Source: Streptococcus infantis
GTDB lineage: Bacteria > Bacillota > Bacilli > Lactobacillales > Streptococcaceae
NCBI RefSeq assembly: GCF_018499575.1
Contig: NZ_JAHDAP010000001.1
Coordinates: 558,001-622,000, forward strand
DNA: 64,000 bases
Reading direction: 5' to 3'
Under the pieces are notes generated by a model that did not search any database, had not been told where the DNA came from, and saw nothing but the letters and a program-made list of their open reading frames with translations. Both the position numbers and the translations under genes were made by a program. This document shows positions 40,674 to 50,639 of this stretch, piece by piece; positions within the stretch are counted from its first letter, which is position 1, and every line of letters starts with the position of its first letter.

Positions 40674-41840
40674 TTAATCTTGTCTTTGAATATAGATCAT
40701 TGATACCAACGAAAGAAGAATAACTCCGAGTCCGATAATTAAAAAGGAAACTAATTGCACACTTGGTAGAAAGGTCATCAAACCTTTCGCAATCGGCATA
40801 AAGAGAATTGCCAGTGTAAAAATGGTACTCAATACCCTCCCCAGATAGTCTCCATCAACCTTGGTCTGTACCTGAGTGAAAAAGTGAATATTAAAAATTG
40901 TCATAAAGAGTTCACAAATTAGGTTTCCTGAAAAAGTAAGAAAATTAGGTAGTGGCAAGCCCATCATGAAAACTCCTACTCCTGTGAGGATCAATAAGTA
41001 TAAAAGTGTATTCATGCTGGATTTAAATTTATTTGCAATCAATGCTCCTATGATTGAGCCAATTGCACCCATGGTTAAGATAGTTGCATAGGCTCCCTCT
41101 ACACCATAGATTTTATTTGAAAAAGGGAGCAAAAACTCAAAAGCTGCAAAAAAGAAATTCACACTGGAAGCCACTAACAAGAGAAAGAAAATTTCTTTTT
41201 GATGCCAGATATAGTGCAAGCCATCTTTGATATCTGCAAAAATATCTTTCCCTGTAAAACTCTTCTGCTCTTGAACCTTTGGTTCTTCTTTGGGAAGTAA
41301 AGCGACTAGGGCAAAAGCGATGAAAAAGGTCAAAGCATCTAACAAGAGCGTCAGATGGAGACTAGCAAATTGTAAAACAAGGAAAGAAAGCACCGGAGAA
41401 CTGACTCCTACAACCTGTAAAACTAACTCCAAGCGAGAGTTATAGGTCACTATCTCGTCCTTTGCTACCACCTCTGTGATAATAGCTTTATTGGCAGGCC
41501 GAGAAAAAGCAAAGGCAATGGCCTGGACAATATTAGCAAAGATCAAAGCTCCAATCATCCAGTTATCATTTCTGATAAAAGAAATGACCAGACAGAGAAT
41601 CCCACAAACCAAGTCTGTTGTCATCAAAATCTTGCGACGGGAAAAACGGTCTGAAATCACGCCTCCAAATGGATTAGCTAGTATAGCTGTCACCAACTCA
41701 GAAATCTGATAAATCCCTAGCACGGTTTGCCCAATCGTTCCCATCGATGCCAACCAAACACTATTTCCATAATCATAGAGCATATTTCCTAGTTTGTTAA
41801 TAGCTCCACGACTAATCAACTGTACTGCATATCGATTCAT
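40674..41840 (-). CDS. MFS transporter
   Basis: A 388-residue protein with about twelve helices of the major facilitator superfamily, with the loop motif GGVISDRFSRRKIL between helices 2 and 3. Resembles the macrolide- or multidrug-exporter-like branch, but no substrate is evident. The ATG at 41840 is chosen for GGAGTTTTT upstream. Its nearest upstream gene is an Rgg-like regulator, which could control it. Confidence 0.85.
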   Translation of the reverse strand: MNRYAVQLISRGAINKLGNMLYDYGNSVWLASMGTIGQTVLGIYQISELVTAILANPFGGVISDRFSRRKILMTTDLVCGILCLVISFIRNDNWMIGALIFANIVQAIAFAFSRPANKAIITEVVAKDEIVTYNSRLELVLQVVGVSSPVLSFLVLQFASLHLTLLLDALTFFIAFALVALLPKEEPKVQEQKSFTGKDIFADIKDGLHYIWHQKEIFFLLLVASSVNFFFAAFEFLLPFSNKIYGVEGAYATILTMGAIGSIIGALIANKFKSSMNTLLYLLILTGVGVFMMGLPLPNFLTFSGNLICELFMTIFNIHFFTQVQTKVDGDYLGRVLSTIFTLAILFMPIAKGLMTFLPSVQLVSFLIIGLGVILLSLVSMIYIQRQD

Positions 41841-41915
41841 AAAAACTCCTCTCAAATTTTGAAACTATTGTATCAAAACTTGAAGGAGTTTCTCATTTTT
41901 CCCTTATTTGGGAAA

Positions 41916-42779
41916 TTAATCTTTTACAAATTTATCGTAATGTTCCTGATAGTAAGCTACCTGCTCCGGAAGACCTAGCACATCAAAAATATGCATGGCT
42001 TCCTGCATTTGTTTACAACCTTCTTCTTTTTGCCCCTTCTGATAAAGAGCAAATCCTTTAAGAAAGTGGAATACATTACGCTCATAGAGTTTGATGCTCT
42101 TACCTATAATCCTCTCTATATAAGTTTCAAAGTAGGTGGCATTTTCAAAAGCAAGATGTTCTAAACAATGCTGGTAACAATTAAGAGCTAAAATCAAGAC
42201 CAGTTTTCGATGGCGGCCAATTTCTTTGTAGAAATCTTCCCTCTCCATCACTTCTTTACCAAGGCGATTAACATAGTCCACATCATAAAAGCTATAGAGA
42301 TTGCCAAAGAGAATCAACTCATACATGGTCCATTCATCTGTTTGGAAAAGATAATCTGCCACCTTATCCAGATCACCTTGCTTCATAGTGAAGCTAGCAT
42401 CTCTTTGACAAATCAGACCTTGTAACAAAATCCAGTTCAGCTCAAAATAGAGGAGATTTGTTGAACTCTTAGCTTTTTCAAGTTGTTCTTCTTGAAGCTT
42501 TTGAAAACCTGCAATATCATTTGAGTAGTAAAGCGGAATAATCTGAGCCATCAAGCCGACATGCTCATGATGTTGAAAATTTCTAGTCTTATACATAAAA
42601 TTCTCAATCGTCACGTGAATATTATCTAATATTTCAAAGAAGCGAGATGCAGCTAGATCCGACTCCCCCAATTCAAATCGGGATAATTGGGAGGTCGAAC
42701 AGGTCTCTCCTGCAGCTTCTTTTAGAGAGTAATTTTTACTGATTCGAAATTCACGAAAAACTTTTCCAAGATTTTCCAT
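41916..42779 (-). CDS. Rgg/MutR family transcriptional regulator
   Basis: A 287-residue protein: N-terminal XRE-type HTH (FREFRISKNYSLKEAAGE, TCSTSQLSRFELGESDLAAS), then a helical TPR-like domain, the size and shape of Rgg peptide-sensing regulators. The start MENLGKVFREF at 42779 lies one base after the ABC-F stop. No short hydrophobic peptide gene is evident beside it, so a pheromone is not indicated locally. Confidence 0.85.
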   Translation of the reverse strand: MENLGKVFREFRISKNYSLKEAAGETCSTSQLSRFELGESDLAASRFFEILDNIHVTIENFMYKTRNFQHHEHVGLMAQIIPLYYSNDIAGFQKLQEEQLEKAKSSTNLLYFELNWILLQGLICQRDASFTMKQGDLDKVADYLFQTDEWTMYELILFGNLYSFYDVDYVNRLGKEVMEREDFYKEIGRHRKLVLILALNCYQHCLEHLAFENATYFETYIERIIGKSIKLYERNVFHFLKGFALYQKGQKEEGCKQMQEAMHIFDVLGLPEQVAYYQEHYDKFVKD

Positions 42780-42780
42780 C

Positions 42781-44682
42781 TTACACCTGCTCCGACAATT
42801 CTTCCCACTCCAGCATAGCATCTTCCTGACGATGGCTAATTTTATCCAGTTCTGCTTGCAATTGCATGAGTTCATCCGCATCATTGGTGGTATGCATTTG
42901 TTCAGAGATAGCTTGGGCTTGAGTTTCTAGTTCTTCGATTTCTATCTCAAGACTTTCAATTTTTCTCATCAATTTACGCAGTTCTTTTTGACTGTCCTTT
43001 TGAGCTTGGTAGTCATTAACTGGAGAAGCCTCTTTTTCTTGGCTAACAGCTGCCGCTTCTTCTGCTTGGCTAGCTGCTAGCTCTGCTTTTTTATCAACAT
43101 AATAGTCATAATCACCCAGATAAAGTGTTGAGCCATTCTCAGATAATTCTAGCACATGAGTGGCCACTCGGTTGATAAAGTAACGATCATGGCTGACAAA
43201 TAGAAGAGTCCCATCAAAGTCAATCAGGGCATTTTCCAAGACTTCCTTGCTGTCGATGTCTAAGTGGTTAGTCGGCTCATCGAGGATCAAGAAGTTGTTG
43301 TTTTCCATGGAAAGTTTTGCCAGAAGCAAGCGAGCTTTCTCTCCACCTGAAAGCATTCCAACTGATTTTTTAACATCATCACCAGAGAAAAGGAAGGCAC
43401 CTAGGCGATTACGGATTTCAACTTCTGGCGTCAATTTAAAATCATTCCAGAGTTCATCTAATACTGTATTGCTCGGAGTTAACTTACTTTGCGTCTGGTC
43501 ATAGTAACCAACCTCAACATTAGCACCAAAGCGCTTCTCCCCCTTGATGAAGGGAATCTGGTCCACAATAGATTTAATAAAGGTCGTCTTACCAATACCA
43601 TTAGGACCTACAATCGCTACTGCATTCATCTTACGAAGGTCGAGGTTGATAGGCTCTGATAATATTTCTCCATCATAGCCAATAGCAGCATTTTCAACTG
43701 TCAAAACGACATTACCAGATACTCTATCAGAATGGAAGGTCATATTAGCTGATTTCTTACTAGCTTCAGGCTTATCCAAGCGCTCCATCTTCTCCAGTTG
43801 TTTTCGTCGAGATTGGGCACGTTTAGTCGTTGAGGCTCGGACTAAATTGCGATTGACAAAATCTTCCAGAGCAGCGATTTCCTTCTGCTGCTTTTCATAG
43901 TTTTTAGCTTCAGTTGCGAGCTTCTGCTCCTTCTGCTCCACAAAGCTTGAGTAGTTTCCTACGTATCTGTCTAAGGAATGTTTGGTTAAGTCGAGTGTTA
44001 TGGTTGCAACCTTATCAAGAAAATAGCGGTCGTGACTGACGATAATGAGGGCACCGCTATAGTTTACAAGGTAGTTTTCTAACCAAGCAATGGTTTCAAT
44101 ATCTAGGTGGTTAGTCGGCTCATCCAAGACCAAAAGATTAGGCTTTTCAAGGAGCATTTTAGCTAGCGCTAGACGAGTATTTTGACCACCAGAAAGCTCA
44201 GCAATTTTCATCTGCCACATAGACTCGTCAAACTTGAACCCATTTAAGATAGTGCGGATATCAGCTTCATAGGTAAATCCTCCAGCCTGACGGAAATTTT
44301 CAGATAGGTGATCATAGTCAGACATGAGCTTATCTAGTTCTGCCCCAGTCTTTTCCCCCATCTCTAGCTCCATCTGACGAAGCTGTTTTTCAGTAGTACG
44401 TATGTCGTCAAAGACATGAAGCATCTCGTCATAGATGGTATTTTCTGATTCAAATCGACTATCCTGTGCTAGATAAGAAAGAGAAATATCTTTTTTCTTG
44501 TTGATTTCACCAGATGTCGGTTCTTCTTCTCCGACCAATATCTTGAGTAAAGTAGACTTCCCAGCCCCATTTTTCCCAACGAGTGCGATACGCTCCCGTT
44601 CATCTACTTGTAGGTTTATATTATCAAAAAGAACTTCTCCTGCAAAAGAACGTTCAATTTTATTAGCTTGTAAAATAATCAT
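42781..44682 (-). CDS. ABC-F family ATP-binding protein
   Basis: A 633-residue protein with two ABC domains and no membrane helices. Walker A GKNGAGKST and GPNGIGKTT, signatures LSGGQNTRLAL and LSGGEKARLLL, Walker B LLVLDEPTNHLDIE and FLILDEPTNHLDID. The linker between the domains is charged, and the C-terminus is a coiled coil. ABC-F proteins act on ribosomes, some giving antibiotic resistance. A housekeeping translation role is more likely here. Confidence 0.93.
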   Translation of the reverse strand: MIILQANKIERSFAGEVLFDNINLQVDERERIALVGKNGAGKSTLLKILVGEEEPTSGEINKKKDISLSYLAQDSRFESENTIYDEMLHVFDDIRTTEKQLRQMELEMGEKTGAELDKLMSDYDHLSENFRQAGGFTYEADIRTILNGFKFDESMWQMKIAELSGGQNTRLALAKMLLEKPNLLVLDEPTNHLDIETIAWLENYLVNYSGALIIVSHDRYFLDKVATITLDLTKHSLDRYVGNYSSFVEQKEQKLATEAKNYEKQQKEIAALEDFVNRNLVRASTTKRAQSRRKQLEKMERLDKPEASKKSANMTFHSDRVSGNVVLTVENAAIGYDGEILSEPINLDLRKMNAVAIVGPNGIGKTTFIKSIVDQIPFIKGEKRFGANVEVGYYDQTQSKLTPSNTVLDELWNDFKLTPEVEIRNRLGAFLFSGDDVKKSVGMLSGGEKARLLLAKLSMENNNFLILDEPTNHLDIDSKEVLENALIDFDGTLLFVSHDRYFINRVATHVLELSENGSTLYLGDYDYYVDKKAELAASQAEEAAAVSQEKEASPVNDYQAQKDSQKELRKLMRKIESLEIEIEELETQAQAISEQMHTTNDADELMQLQAELDKISHRQEDAMLEWEELSEQV

Positions 44683-44724
44683 GTTACTATTTTACTATCT
44701 TTTTCCGTTTTTCACAATTCCAAT

Positions 44725-44755
44725 AAAAAAGTTCGAGCTTTAAACTCGAACTTTT
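44725..44755 (-). terminator. Terminator of the lipoprotein gene
   Basis: AAAAGTTCGAG and CTCGAACTTTT form an 11-bp stem with T on the minus strand, right after the stop at 44761. Confidence 0.9.
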
Positions 44756-44760
44756 AAATT

Positions 44761-46032
44761 TTAATAACCGATACCACCACGGAATGTACGTGCCATATCT
44801 TTTAAGTTATAGTTCTTAGAAGATGTGTCGATTGTCCATTTACCATCTTTCTTAGTCATCCTGATTTCGTAACCTTCTTTTTGCATATTGTCACTAGTAT
44901 CAAGTGGAGTTGAATCAAATTGACTTGGTGCATTTTCTAGAATGTACTTCTCACCAGCCTTCATAGCTTCTGAGTAGTTGCTGTATTTACCTTTGTTTTC
45001 TTCGTAGAATTTACGGCTCAATTCATGAACATTCAAGTTATTCAAATCGATTGTTTCTGGTCTTACATAGACAACCGCATAGTCTGGCAAATAAGTTTTT
45101 ACTTTGTAATCAACTTTTGCTCTTTTAGCATTTGCTTTGATATATGCTTCTACAAATGTACGAAGTTCAGAATCAGAAGGTTTATAGTTGTAGAATCCTT
45201 TACCGAATGACTCGATGAATTTCTTGATAAATTCTTCTCTGTCTGCTTTCACATCATTTGTAATCAAATCAGAATCATTAGAAGATTTCTTATCATCAGA
45301 TTTCTTGTCATCAGATTTCTTATCATCAGATTTCTTGTCATCAGATTTTTTATCGTCTGATTTTTTATCATCAGATTTCTTGTCGTCTGATTTCTTGTTG
45401 TCTGACTTTTTATCTTCAAGTGCAACGATTTGGCTTTTATCATTAGTAAAGCTTACATTTGATGCACCACCAGTGTTTTCTCCATCTAGGTAAACAGCAT
45501 CTACATATTTTTTCATAGCTTCTTTTGCTTCATCAATATTGTCTTCGTATTGACTTGGGTCAACCTTGATAGCTACGTCATTTTTATCCTTTTTATTATC
45601 TTTTACATCATCGTAAAAGCTTGGCGCAAAGTGAAGTTCATATTTAGCGTCTTTATCAACTTCATAAACTACGTAACCAGCTACACTCTTACCTTTAGAT
45701 AGGCTATCTCCATATGACATGAATTTGGTTTTACTGTCTGACTCATAAATTTGAATTGGTTCAACTTTTTCGTCTTTTTCGTTATAAAGTGCAATATCTT
45801 GGCTAGTAAAGCTAAACTGTTTATCACGATTGTTTTTAATCTCAACTTGAAGTGCAAGATAGTGTGAATTTGAATCTTCATCTTTAGGAAGAACATACAT
45901 ACCGTCTTTAACAGAAACTTCGAAATTTGAGTTAGATGCAGTACCATTATCACTTGCTTTTTTACTATTTCCACAAGCTACCAATGCTAAAGCAGTCAAA
46001 ACTAAAGCTGAATGCTTAAGAACTTTTTTCAT
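44761..46032 (-). CDS. Lipoprotein with DUF5067/DUF5105-like domains and KKSDD repeats
   Basis: A 423-residue lipoprotein. Signal peptide with LVAC lipobox near residue 20. The first domain (about 35-200) resembles the DUF4352/DUF5067 immunoglobulin-like fold (YLALQVEIKNN). A Lys/Ser/Asp repeat tract follows, and a C-terminal domain (about 260-423) resembles DUF5105. Function unknown; probably surface-exposed, with the repeat as a flexible spacer. AAAGGAGATTTTC lies shortly upstream. Confidence 0.82.
   Translation of the reverse strand: MKKVLKHSALVLTALALVACGNSKKASDNGTASNSNFEVSVKDGMYVLPKDEDSNSHYLALQVEIKNNRDKQFSFTSQDIALYNEKDEKVEPIQIYESDSKTKFMSYGDSLSKGKSVAGYVVYEVDKDAKYELHFAPSFYDDVKDNKKDKNDVAIKVDPSQYEDNIDEAKEAMKKYVDAVYLDGENTGGASNVSFTNDKSQIVALEDKKSDNKKSDDKKSDDKKSDDKKSDDKKSDDKKSDDKKSDDKKSSNDSDLITNDVKADREEFIKKFIESFGKGFYNYKPSDSELRTFVEAYIKANAKRAKVDYKVKTYLPDYAVVYVRPETIDLNNLNVHELSRKFYEENKGKYSNYSEAMKAGEKYILENAPSQFDSTPLDTSDNMQKEGYEIRMTKKDGKWTIDTSSKNYNLKDMARTFRGGIGY
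45282..45415 (-). repeat. 15-bp tandem repeat encoding KKSDD
   Basis: Nine consecutive units: one KKSDN, seven KKSDD and a final KKSS. Codons vary between units (tcatcagatttctta, tcgtctgattttttа-type), so the array is not freshly expanded. Unit gain or loss keeps the reading frame and would change only spacer length. Confidence 0.9.
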
Positions 46033-46204
46033 AATAGAAAATCTCCTTTTATTATTTACTATATTGTACCATACAGTCAGAAATTTTCAAACTAGAAACA
46101 GGAAATCGCTTTAAAAACATTGCAAATTTTTAAATATAATAAATTTTTACTTATTCTTTGATTTAAATGAATTTTAAATTCATATAACTGAGCCACGCTA
46201 TCGT

Positions 46205-46233
46205 TTTACTAAAACTTTAAATCATGGTATAAT
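46205..46233 (+). promoter_or_regulatory. Promoter of pgm
   Basis: TTTACT at 46205-46210, a 17-base spacer, and extended -10 TGGTATAAT ending at 46233. The pgm ATG is 36 bases downstream with a normal ribosome binding site. Confidence 0.65.
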
Positions 46234-46268
46234 GAAGGCGATTAGATTATATATAAAGGAGATTTCAT

Positions 46269-47987
46269 ATGTCTTACCAAGAAAATTACCAAAAATGGGT
46301 TGATTTCGCAGAACTTCCAGACTACCTTCGCAAAGATTTGGAAAATATGGATGAAAAAACAAAGGAAGATGCCTTTTACACAAACCTTGAATTTGGTACT
46401 GCTGGTATGCGTGGATTGATTGGTGCTGGTACAAACCGCATTAACATCTATGTTGTTCGTCAAGCAACTGAGGGTTTGGCTCGTTTGATTGAGTCAAAAG
46501 GTGGAAATGAAAAGGAACGTGGTGTTGCCATCGCTTACGATAGCCGTCACTTTTCTCCAGAATTTGCCTTTGAATCTGCAGCAGTTCTTGCAAAACACGG
46601 AATTAAATCTTATGTTTTTGAAAGTCTCCGTCCAACTCCAGAGCTTTCATTCGCTGTTCGTCACCTCAACTGCTTTGCGGGCATCATGATTACTGCTAGC
46701 CACAACCCAGCTCCATTTAACGGATACAAGGTTTACGGTGAAGATGGTGGCCAAATGCCTCCACACGATGCAGACGCTTTGACTACTTATATCCGTGCGA
46801 TCGAAAATCCATTTGCTGTGGAAGTCGCTGATGTTGAGGCTGAAAAAGCATCTGGTTTGATTGAAGTTATTGGTGAATCAATCGATGCAGAATATCTCAA
46901 AGAAGTAAAAGACGTTAACATCAACCCTGCCTTGATCGAAGAATTTGGTAAAGACATGAAGATTGTCTACACTCCACTTCACGGTACTGGGGAAATGTTG
47001 GCTCGTCGTGCTCTTGCTCAAGCAGGATTTGATTCAGTACAAGTCGTTGAAGCTCAAGCAATTCCAGATCCAGATTTCTCTACTGTTAAATCTCCAAACC
47101 CAGAAAACCAAGCGGCCTTTGCCCTTGCTGAAGAACTTGGTCGTCAAGTTGGTGCAGATGTTCTTGTCGCAACTGACCCTGACGCAGACCGTGTCGGTGT
47201 TGAAGTCCTTCAAAAAGATGGCAGCTACCTTAACCTTTCAGGTAACCAAATCGGTGCTATCATGGCTAAGTACATCTTGGAAGCCCACAAAAACGCTGGA
47301 ACCCTTCCAGAAAATGCAGCCCTTTGCAAATCAATTGTTTCAACTGACTTGGTAACTAAGATTGCTGAAAGCTACGGCGCAACCATGTTTAACGTCTTGA
47401 CTGGTTTCAAATTTATCGCTGAAAAAATCCAAGAATTTGAAGAAAAACACAATCACACTTACATGATGGGATTTGAAGAAAGCTTCGGTTACTTGATCAA
47501 ACCATTCGTACGTGATAAAGACGCTATCCAAGCTGTCCTTGTTGTTGCTGAACTTGCAGCCTACTACCGCTCTCGTGGTTTGACACTTGCTGACGGTATC
47601 GAAGAAATCTACAAAGAGTACGGCTACTATGCTGAAAAGACAATCTCTGTTACTCTTTCTGGTGTTGACGGGGCTGAGCAAATCAAAGCCATTATGGCGA
47701 AATTCCGTGAAAACGGTCCAAAAGAGTTCAATGGAACTGCTATCGCTGTCGTTGAAGACTTCAAGGCTCAAACTGCTACTGCTGCTGACGGAACTGTTAC
47801 AAACTTGACAACTCCTCCAAGTGATGTTTTGAAATACACACTTGCTGACGGTTCATGGATTGCTGTTCGCCCTTCAGGAACAGAACCAAAAATCAAGTTT
47901 TACATTGCAGTTGTAGGTGAAACTAACGAAGATTCACAAACTAAGATCGCAAACATCGAAGCTGAAATCAATGCTTTTGTAAAATAA
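46269..47987 (+). CDS. pgm: Phosphoglucomutase
   Basis: Interconverts glucose-1- and glucose-6-phosphate, feeding capsule, teichoic acid and glycolipid synthesis. Phosphoserine loop MITASHNPAPFNGYKVY, metal-binding ATDPDADRVGVE, sugar loop GFEESFGYL and phosphate-binding RPSGTEPKIKFY. 572 aa. AAAGGAGATTTCAT precedes the ATG. Codon use is strongly biased, suggesting high expression. Confidence 0.96.
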   Translation: MSYQENYQKWVDFAELPDYLRKDLENMDEKTKEDAFYTNLEFGTAGMRGLIGAGTNRINIYVVRQATEGLARLIESKGGNEKERGVAIAYDSRHFSPEFAFESAAVLAKHGIKSYVFESLRPTPELSFAVRHLNCFAGIMITASHNPAPFNGYKVYGEDGGQMPPHDADALTTYIRAIENPFAVEVADVEAEKASGLIEVIGESIDAEYLKEVKDVNINPALIEEFGKDMKIVYTPLHGTGEMLARRALAQAGFDSVQVVEAQAIPDPDFSTVKSPNPENQAAFALAEELGRQVGADVLVATDPDADRVGVEVLQKDGSYLNLSGNQIGAIMAKYILEAHKNAGTLPENAALCKSIVSTDLVTKIAESYGATMFNVLTGFKFIAEKIQEFEEKHNHTYMMGFEESFGYLIKPFVRDKDAIQAVLVVAELAAYYRSRGLTLADGIEEIYKEYGYYAEKTISVTLSGVDGAEQIKAIMAKFRENGPKEFNGTAIAVVEDFKAQTATAADGTVTNLTTPPSDVLKYTLADGSWIAVRPSGTEPKIKFYIAVVGETNEDSQTKIANIEAEINAFVK

Positions 47988-47994
47988 TTAATTG

Positions 47995-48027
47995 AAAGAT
48001 GAGATGTAATGATCTCATCTTTTTTTC
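47995..48027 (+). terminator. Terminator of pgm
   Basis: AAGATGAGAT and ATCTCATCTT, a 10-bp stem with a 6-base loop and seven T. Confidence 0.88.
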
Positions 48028-48096
48028 GTATCAAATCTAAGCATTTTTAAAAACTTTATGGCATACTAGATTTATCAATGAAAGCGAGGTAATCTC

Positions 48097-48444
48097 ATGG
48101 AACAATTTTTAGAAAATATTAAAGATCTCGAAGTTACAACTGTAGCTCGTGCGCAAGAAGCCCTTGAAAAAAAAGAAACTGCAACTTTCTTTATTGGCCG
48201 TAAAACTTGTCCTTACTGCCGTAAATTTGCCGGAACTTTAGCTGGTGTCGTTGCCGAAACAAAAGCACACATCTACTTCATCAACAGCGAAGAACCAAGC
48301 CAGCTCGATGCATTGCAAGACTTCCGCTCACGTTATGAAATCCCTACAGTACCTGGATTTGTACATGTTACTAATGGAGAAATCAAGGTTCGTTGTGATT
48401 CTTCTATGTCTGCACAAGAAATCAAAGAATTTGCTGGTTTGTAA
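48097..48444 (+). CDS. bta: Thioredoxin-fold protein, bacteriocin transport accessory-like
   Basis: A 115-residue thioredoxin-fold protein with active site CPYC (GRKTCPYCRKF) and cis-proline in IPTVPGF. No signal peptide, so it is cytoplasmic. The Bta name comes from a bacteriocin locus in other streptococci, but no bacteriocin gene is nearby; a general redox role is as likely. Lies after pgm as in relatives. Confidence 0.85.
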   Translation: MEQFLENIKDLEVTTVARAQEALEKKETATFFIGRKTCPYCRKFAGTLAGVVAETKAHIYFINSEEPSQLDALQDFRSRYEIPTVPGFVHVTNGEIKVRCDSSMSAQEIKEFAGL

Positions 48445-48452
48445 AAAGCATA

Positions 48453-48480
48453 AAAAAAGAAGGCACTCGCCTTCTTTTTT
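48453..48480. terminator. Bidirectional terminator between bta and walJ
   Basis: AAAAAAGAAGGC and GCCTTCTTTTTT, a perfect 12-bp stem with a 4-base loop, between convergent genes. Confidence 0.93.
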
Positions 48481-49288
48481 ATATATCTGTCAATGGTGTT
48501 GCAGTGTCTGGAGATGTATCGTAAACTTGAAAATCCACTCCGACTCCCAGGTCTGCTTGAGCTAGCTGATTGACCATGGTCATATGGGCAAGTTCCTTGA
48601 TATTATTTTCCTTAGATAAATGGCCCAAGTAGATTTTTTTAGTACGATTACCTAGTGTGCGAATCATAGCATCTGCTCCATCTTCATTTGAGAGGTGGCC
48701 AAGGTCAGACAGGATGCGTTGTTTGAGTCGCCATGCGTATGATCCAGCTCGCAGAATTTCCACATCATGATTGGACTCAATCAGGTAACCATCTGCATTC
48801 TCGACGATGCCAGCCATACGGTCACTAACATAACCCGTATCCGTCAGCATAACAAAGCTCTTATCATCCTTCATAAAGCGGTAGAATTGGGGAGCAACTG
48901 CATCATGGCTAACTCCAAAACTCTCAATGTCGATATCTCCAAATGTTTTAGTTTTTCCCATTTCAAAGATATGTTTTTGAGAAGAATCAACATTGCCTAG
49001 ATACTTACTATTTTCCATGGCTTGCCAGGTCTTTTCATTTGCGTAAAGATCCATGCCATACTTACGGGCCAAAACACCAACACCGTGAATATGGTCAGCA
49101 TGTTCATGCGTTATCAAGATAGCATCCAAATCCTCAGGTTTACGATTGATTTCACCCAACAAACTTGTAATCTTTTTACCGGATAAGCCTGCATCTACTA
49201 AAATCTTTTTCTTAGGGGTTTCTAGATAGAAGGAATTTCCACTAGAACCCGATGCTAAAATACTATATTTAAAGCCTTTTTCACTCAT
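48479..49288 (-). CDS. walJ: WalJ/VicX MBL-fold hydrolase
   Basis: Metallo-beta-lactamase-fold protein with the metal site THEHADHIHG and later aspartate in MLTDTGYVS. 269 aa. It overlaps the walK end by 8 bases, in the fixed walR-walK-walJ order. Known to modulate the WalRK response in streptococci; exact substrate unknown. Confidence 0.95.
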   Translation of the reverse strand: MSEKGFKYSILASGSSGNSFYLETPKKKILVDAGLSGKKITSLLGEINRKPEDLDAILITHEHADHIHGVGVLARKYGMDLYANEKTWQAMENSKYLGNVDSSQKHIFEMGKTKTFGDIDIESFGVSHDAVAPQFYRFMKDDKSFVMLTDTGYVSDRMAGIVENADGYLIESNHDVEILRAGSYAWRLKQRILSDLGHLSNEDGADAMIRTLGNRTKKIYLGHLSKENNIKELAHMTMVNQLAQADLGVGVDFQVYDTSPDTATPLTDI

Positions 49289-50639
49289 TCTTGTCTTCTA
49301 CTTCATCCTCCCATACTTCTTCTTTTACAGCATCATTATCATAAGGAAGAACAATGGTAAAGGTTGAACCCTTGCCATATTCACTCTTGGCCCAGATAAA
49401 TCCATTGTGTTGCTTGATGATTTCTTTTGCTATAGCAAGACCTAAACCAGTCCCACCTTGGGCACGACTTCTAGCCTTATCAACCCTGTAGAAACGGTCA
49501 AAAATCTTCGGTAAATCTTCTTTAGGAATTCCAAGTCCTTGATCAGAAATGGATAAAATCATCTGGTCATCAGTGGTTTTCATGCTAACCGTAATTTTCC
49601 CACCATCAGGGGAATACTTGATGGCATTGTTAAGAATATTATCGATTACCTGAGTCATCTTGTCTGTATCAATTTCAATCCAGACCGATGTAATGGGATA
49701 ATCACGAACCAACTCGTATTTCTTTTCTTGATCCTGGGCTCGTATCTTATCGAAACGGTTTAGGATAAACGTAATGAAAGCTGTAAAGTTAATCAATTCA
49801 ACATCTAAATGGCTAGTTGCATTATCAATACGCGAAAGATGCAAGAGGTCCGTCACCATTCGCATCATACGGTTGGTCTCATCTAAAGATACTTTGATAA
49901 AATCAGGAGCAACAGGTTCATATAATGCACCCTCATCCAAGGCCTCAAGATAAGATTTTACACTGGTCAAAGGAGTTCGCAATTCATGACTAACGTTTGA
50001 AACGAAAAGCCTTCTCTCGCGCTCTTCCTTCTCTTGTTCAGTCGTATCATGTAGGACTGCTACCAAACCGGAGATAAAACCAGATTCTCTACGAATCAAG
50101 GCAAAACGCACACGCAAACTGATATACTCTCCATTAACATTTTGGGAATAAATCATCAATTCAGGACTTTGAGTTATTAAGTCTCTAAGCTCGTACTCAT
50201 CTTCAATCTTGAGCAACTCTAAAATGTTCTGATTTGATGCTTCATCACTTACGACGCCAAGTTGCCTCTTAGCCATATCGTTAATCATCGTGATTTGACC
50301 ACGACGATTTGTTGCAAGAACCCCATCTGTCATATATGACAAAATACTATGCAATCTTTTACTTTCCTGCTCAAGGTTTTCCTGAGTTAGACGAATAACT
50401 TCAGACAAATCATTTAAGTTATTCGTAATGTTAGTGATTTCAGTATTCCCCTGCATATCCAGTACTTGAGAATAATCACCAGCAATTAAATCTTTAATCT
50501 TTTGATTTAACTGTTTGAGTCGGATATTATCTCTACGGCCTTCAAGCAAGAGAAAACTAACAAGCATGATAAAACCAATTAAAATGAGTACAAAGACGAA
50601 ATCTCTGGTTAAAATTGTTTGTCTAATTACTTCAATCAT
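49281..50639 (-). CDS. walK: Sensor histidine kinase WalK (VicK)
   Basis: Sensor of the cell-wall stress system. One N-terminal membrane helix (about 14-34) and virtually no extracellular loop, the streptococcal form. HAMP (about 35-90), PAS (about 95-200), HisKA with the phosphoacceptor His218 in [10 protein letters not shown], then HATPase with [18 protein letters not shown] and [10 protein letters not shown]. Overlaps walR by 8 bases. Confidence 0.97.
   Translation of the reverse strand: MIEVIRQTILTRDFVFVLILIGFIMLVSFLLLEGRRDNIRLKQLNQKIKDLIAGDYSQVLDMQGNTEITNITNNLNDLSEVIRLTQENLEQESKRLHSILSYMTDGVLATNRRGQITMINDMAKRQLGVVSDEASNQNILELLKIEDEYELRDLITQSPELMIYSQNVNGEYISLRVRFALIRRESGFISGLVAVLHDTTEQEKEERERRLFVSNVSHELRTPLTSVKSYLEALDEGALYEPVAPDFIKVSLDETNRMMRMVTDLLHLSRIDNATSHLDVELINFTAFITFILNRFDKIRAQDQEKKYELVRDYPITSVWIEIDTDKMTQVIDNILNNAIKYSPDGGKITVSMKTTDDQMILSISDQGLGIPKEDLPKIFDRFYRVDKARSRAQGGTGLGLAIAKEIIKQHNGFIWAKSEYGKGSTFTIVLPYDNDAVKEEVWEDEVEDKNE

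Noticed and set aside
41916..42779. A short hydrophobic peptide (SHP) pheromone gene next to the Rgg-like regulator
   Set aside because: The flanks are the ABC-F gene and a 75-base gap; no small hydrophobic frame with a ribosome binding site was seen.
45282..45415. Regularly spaced repeats as a possible CRISPR array
   Set aside because: The units are contiguous 15-bp codon repeats inside a gene, with no spacers.
45215..45493. A plus-strand frame with repeated FLSSD
   Set aside because: It is the antisense reading of the KKSDD repeat in the lipoprotein gene.
48097..48444. bta as evidence of a bacteriocin locus
   Set aside because: No precursor peptide, immunity or ABC exporter gene is nearby; the name reflects history only.
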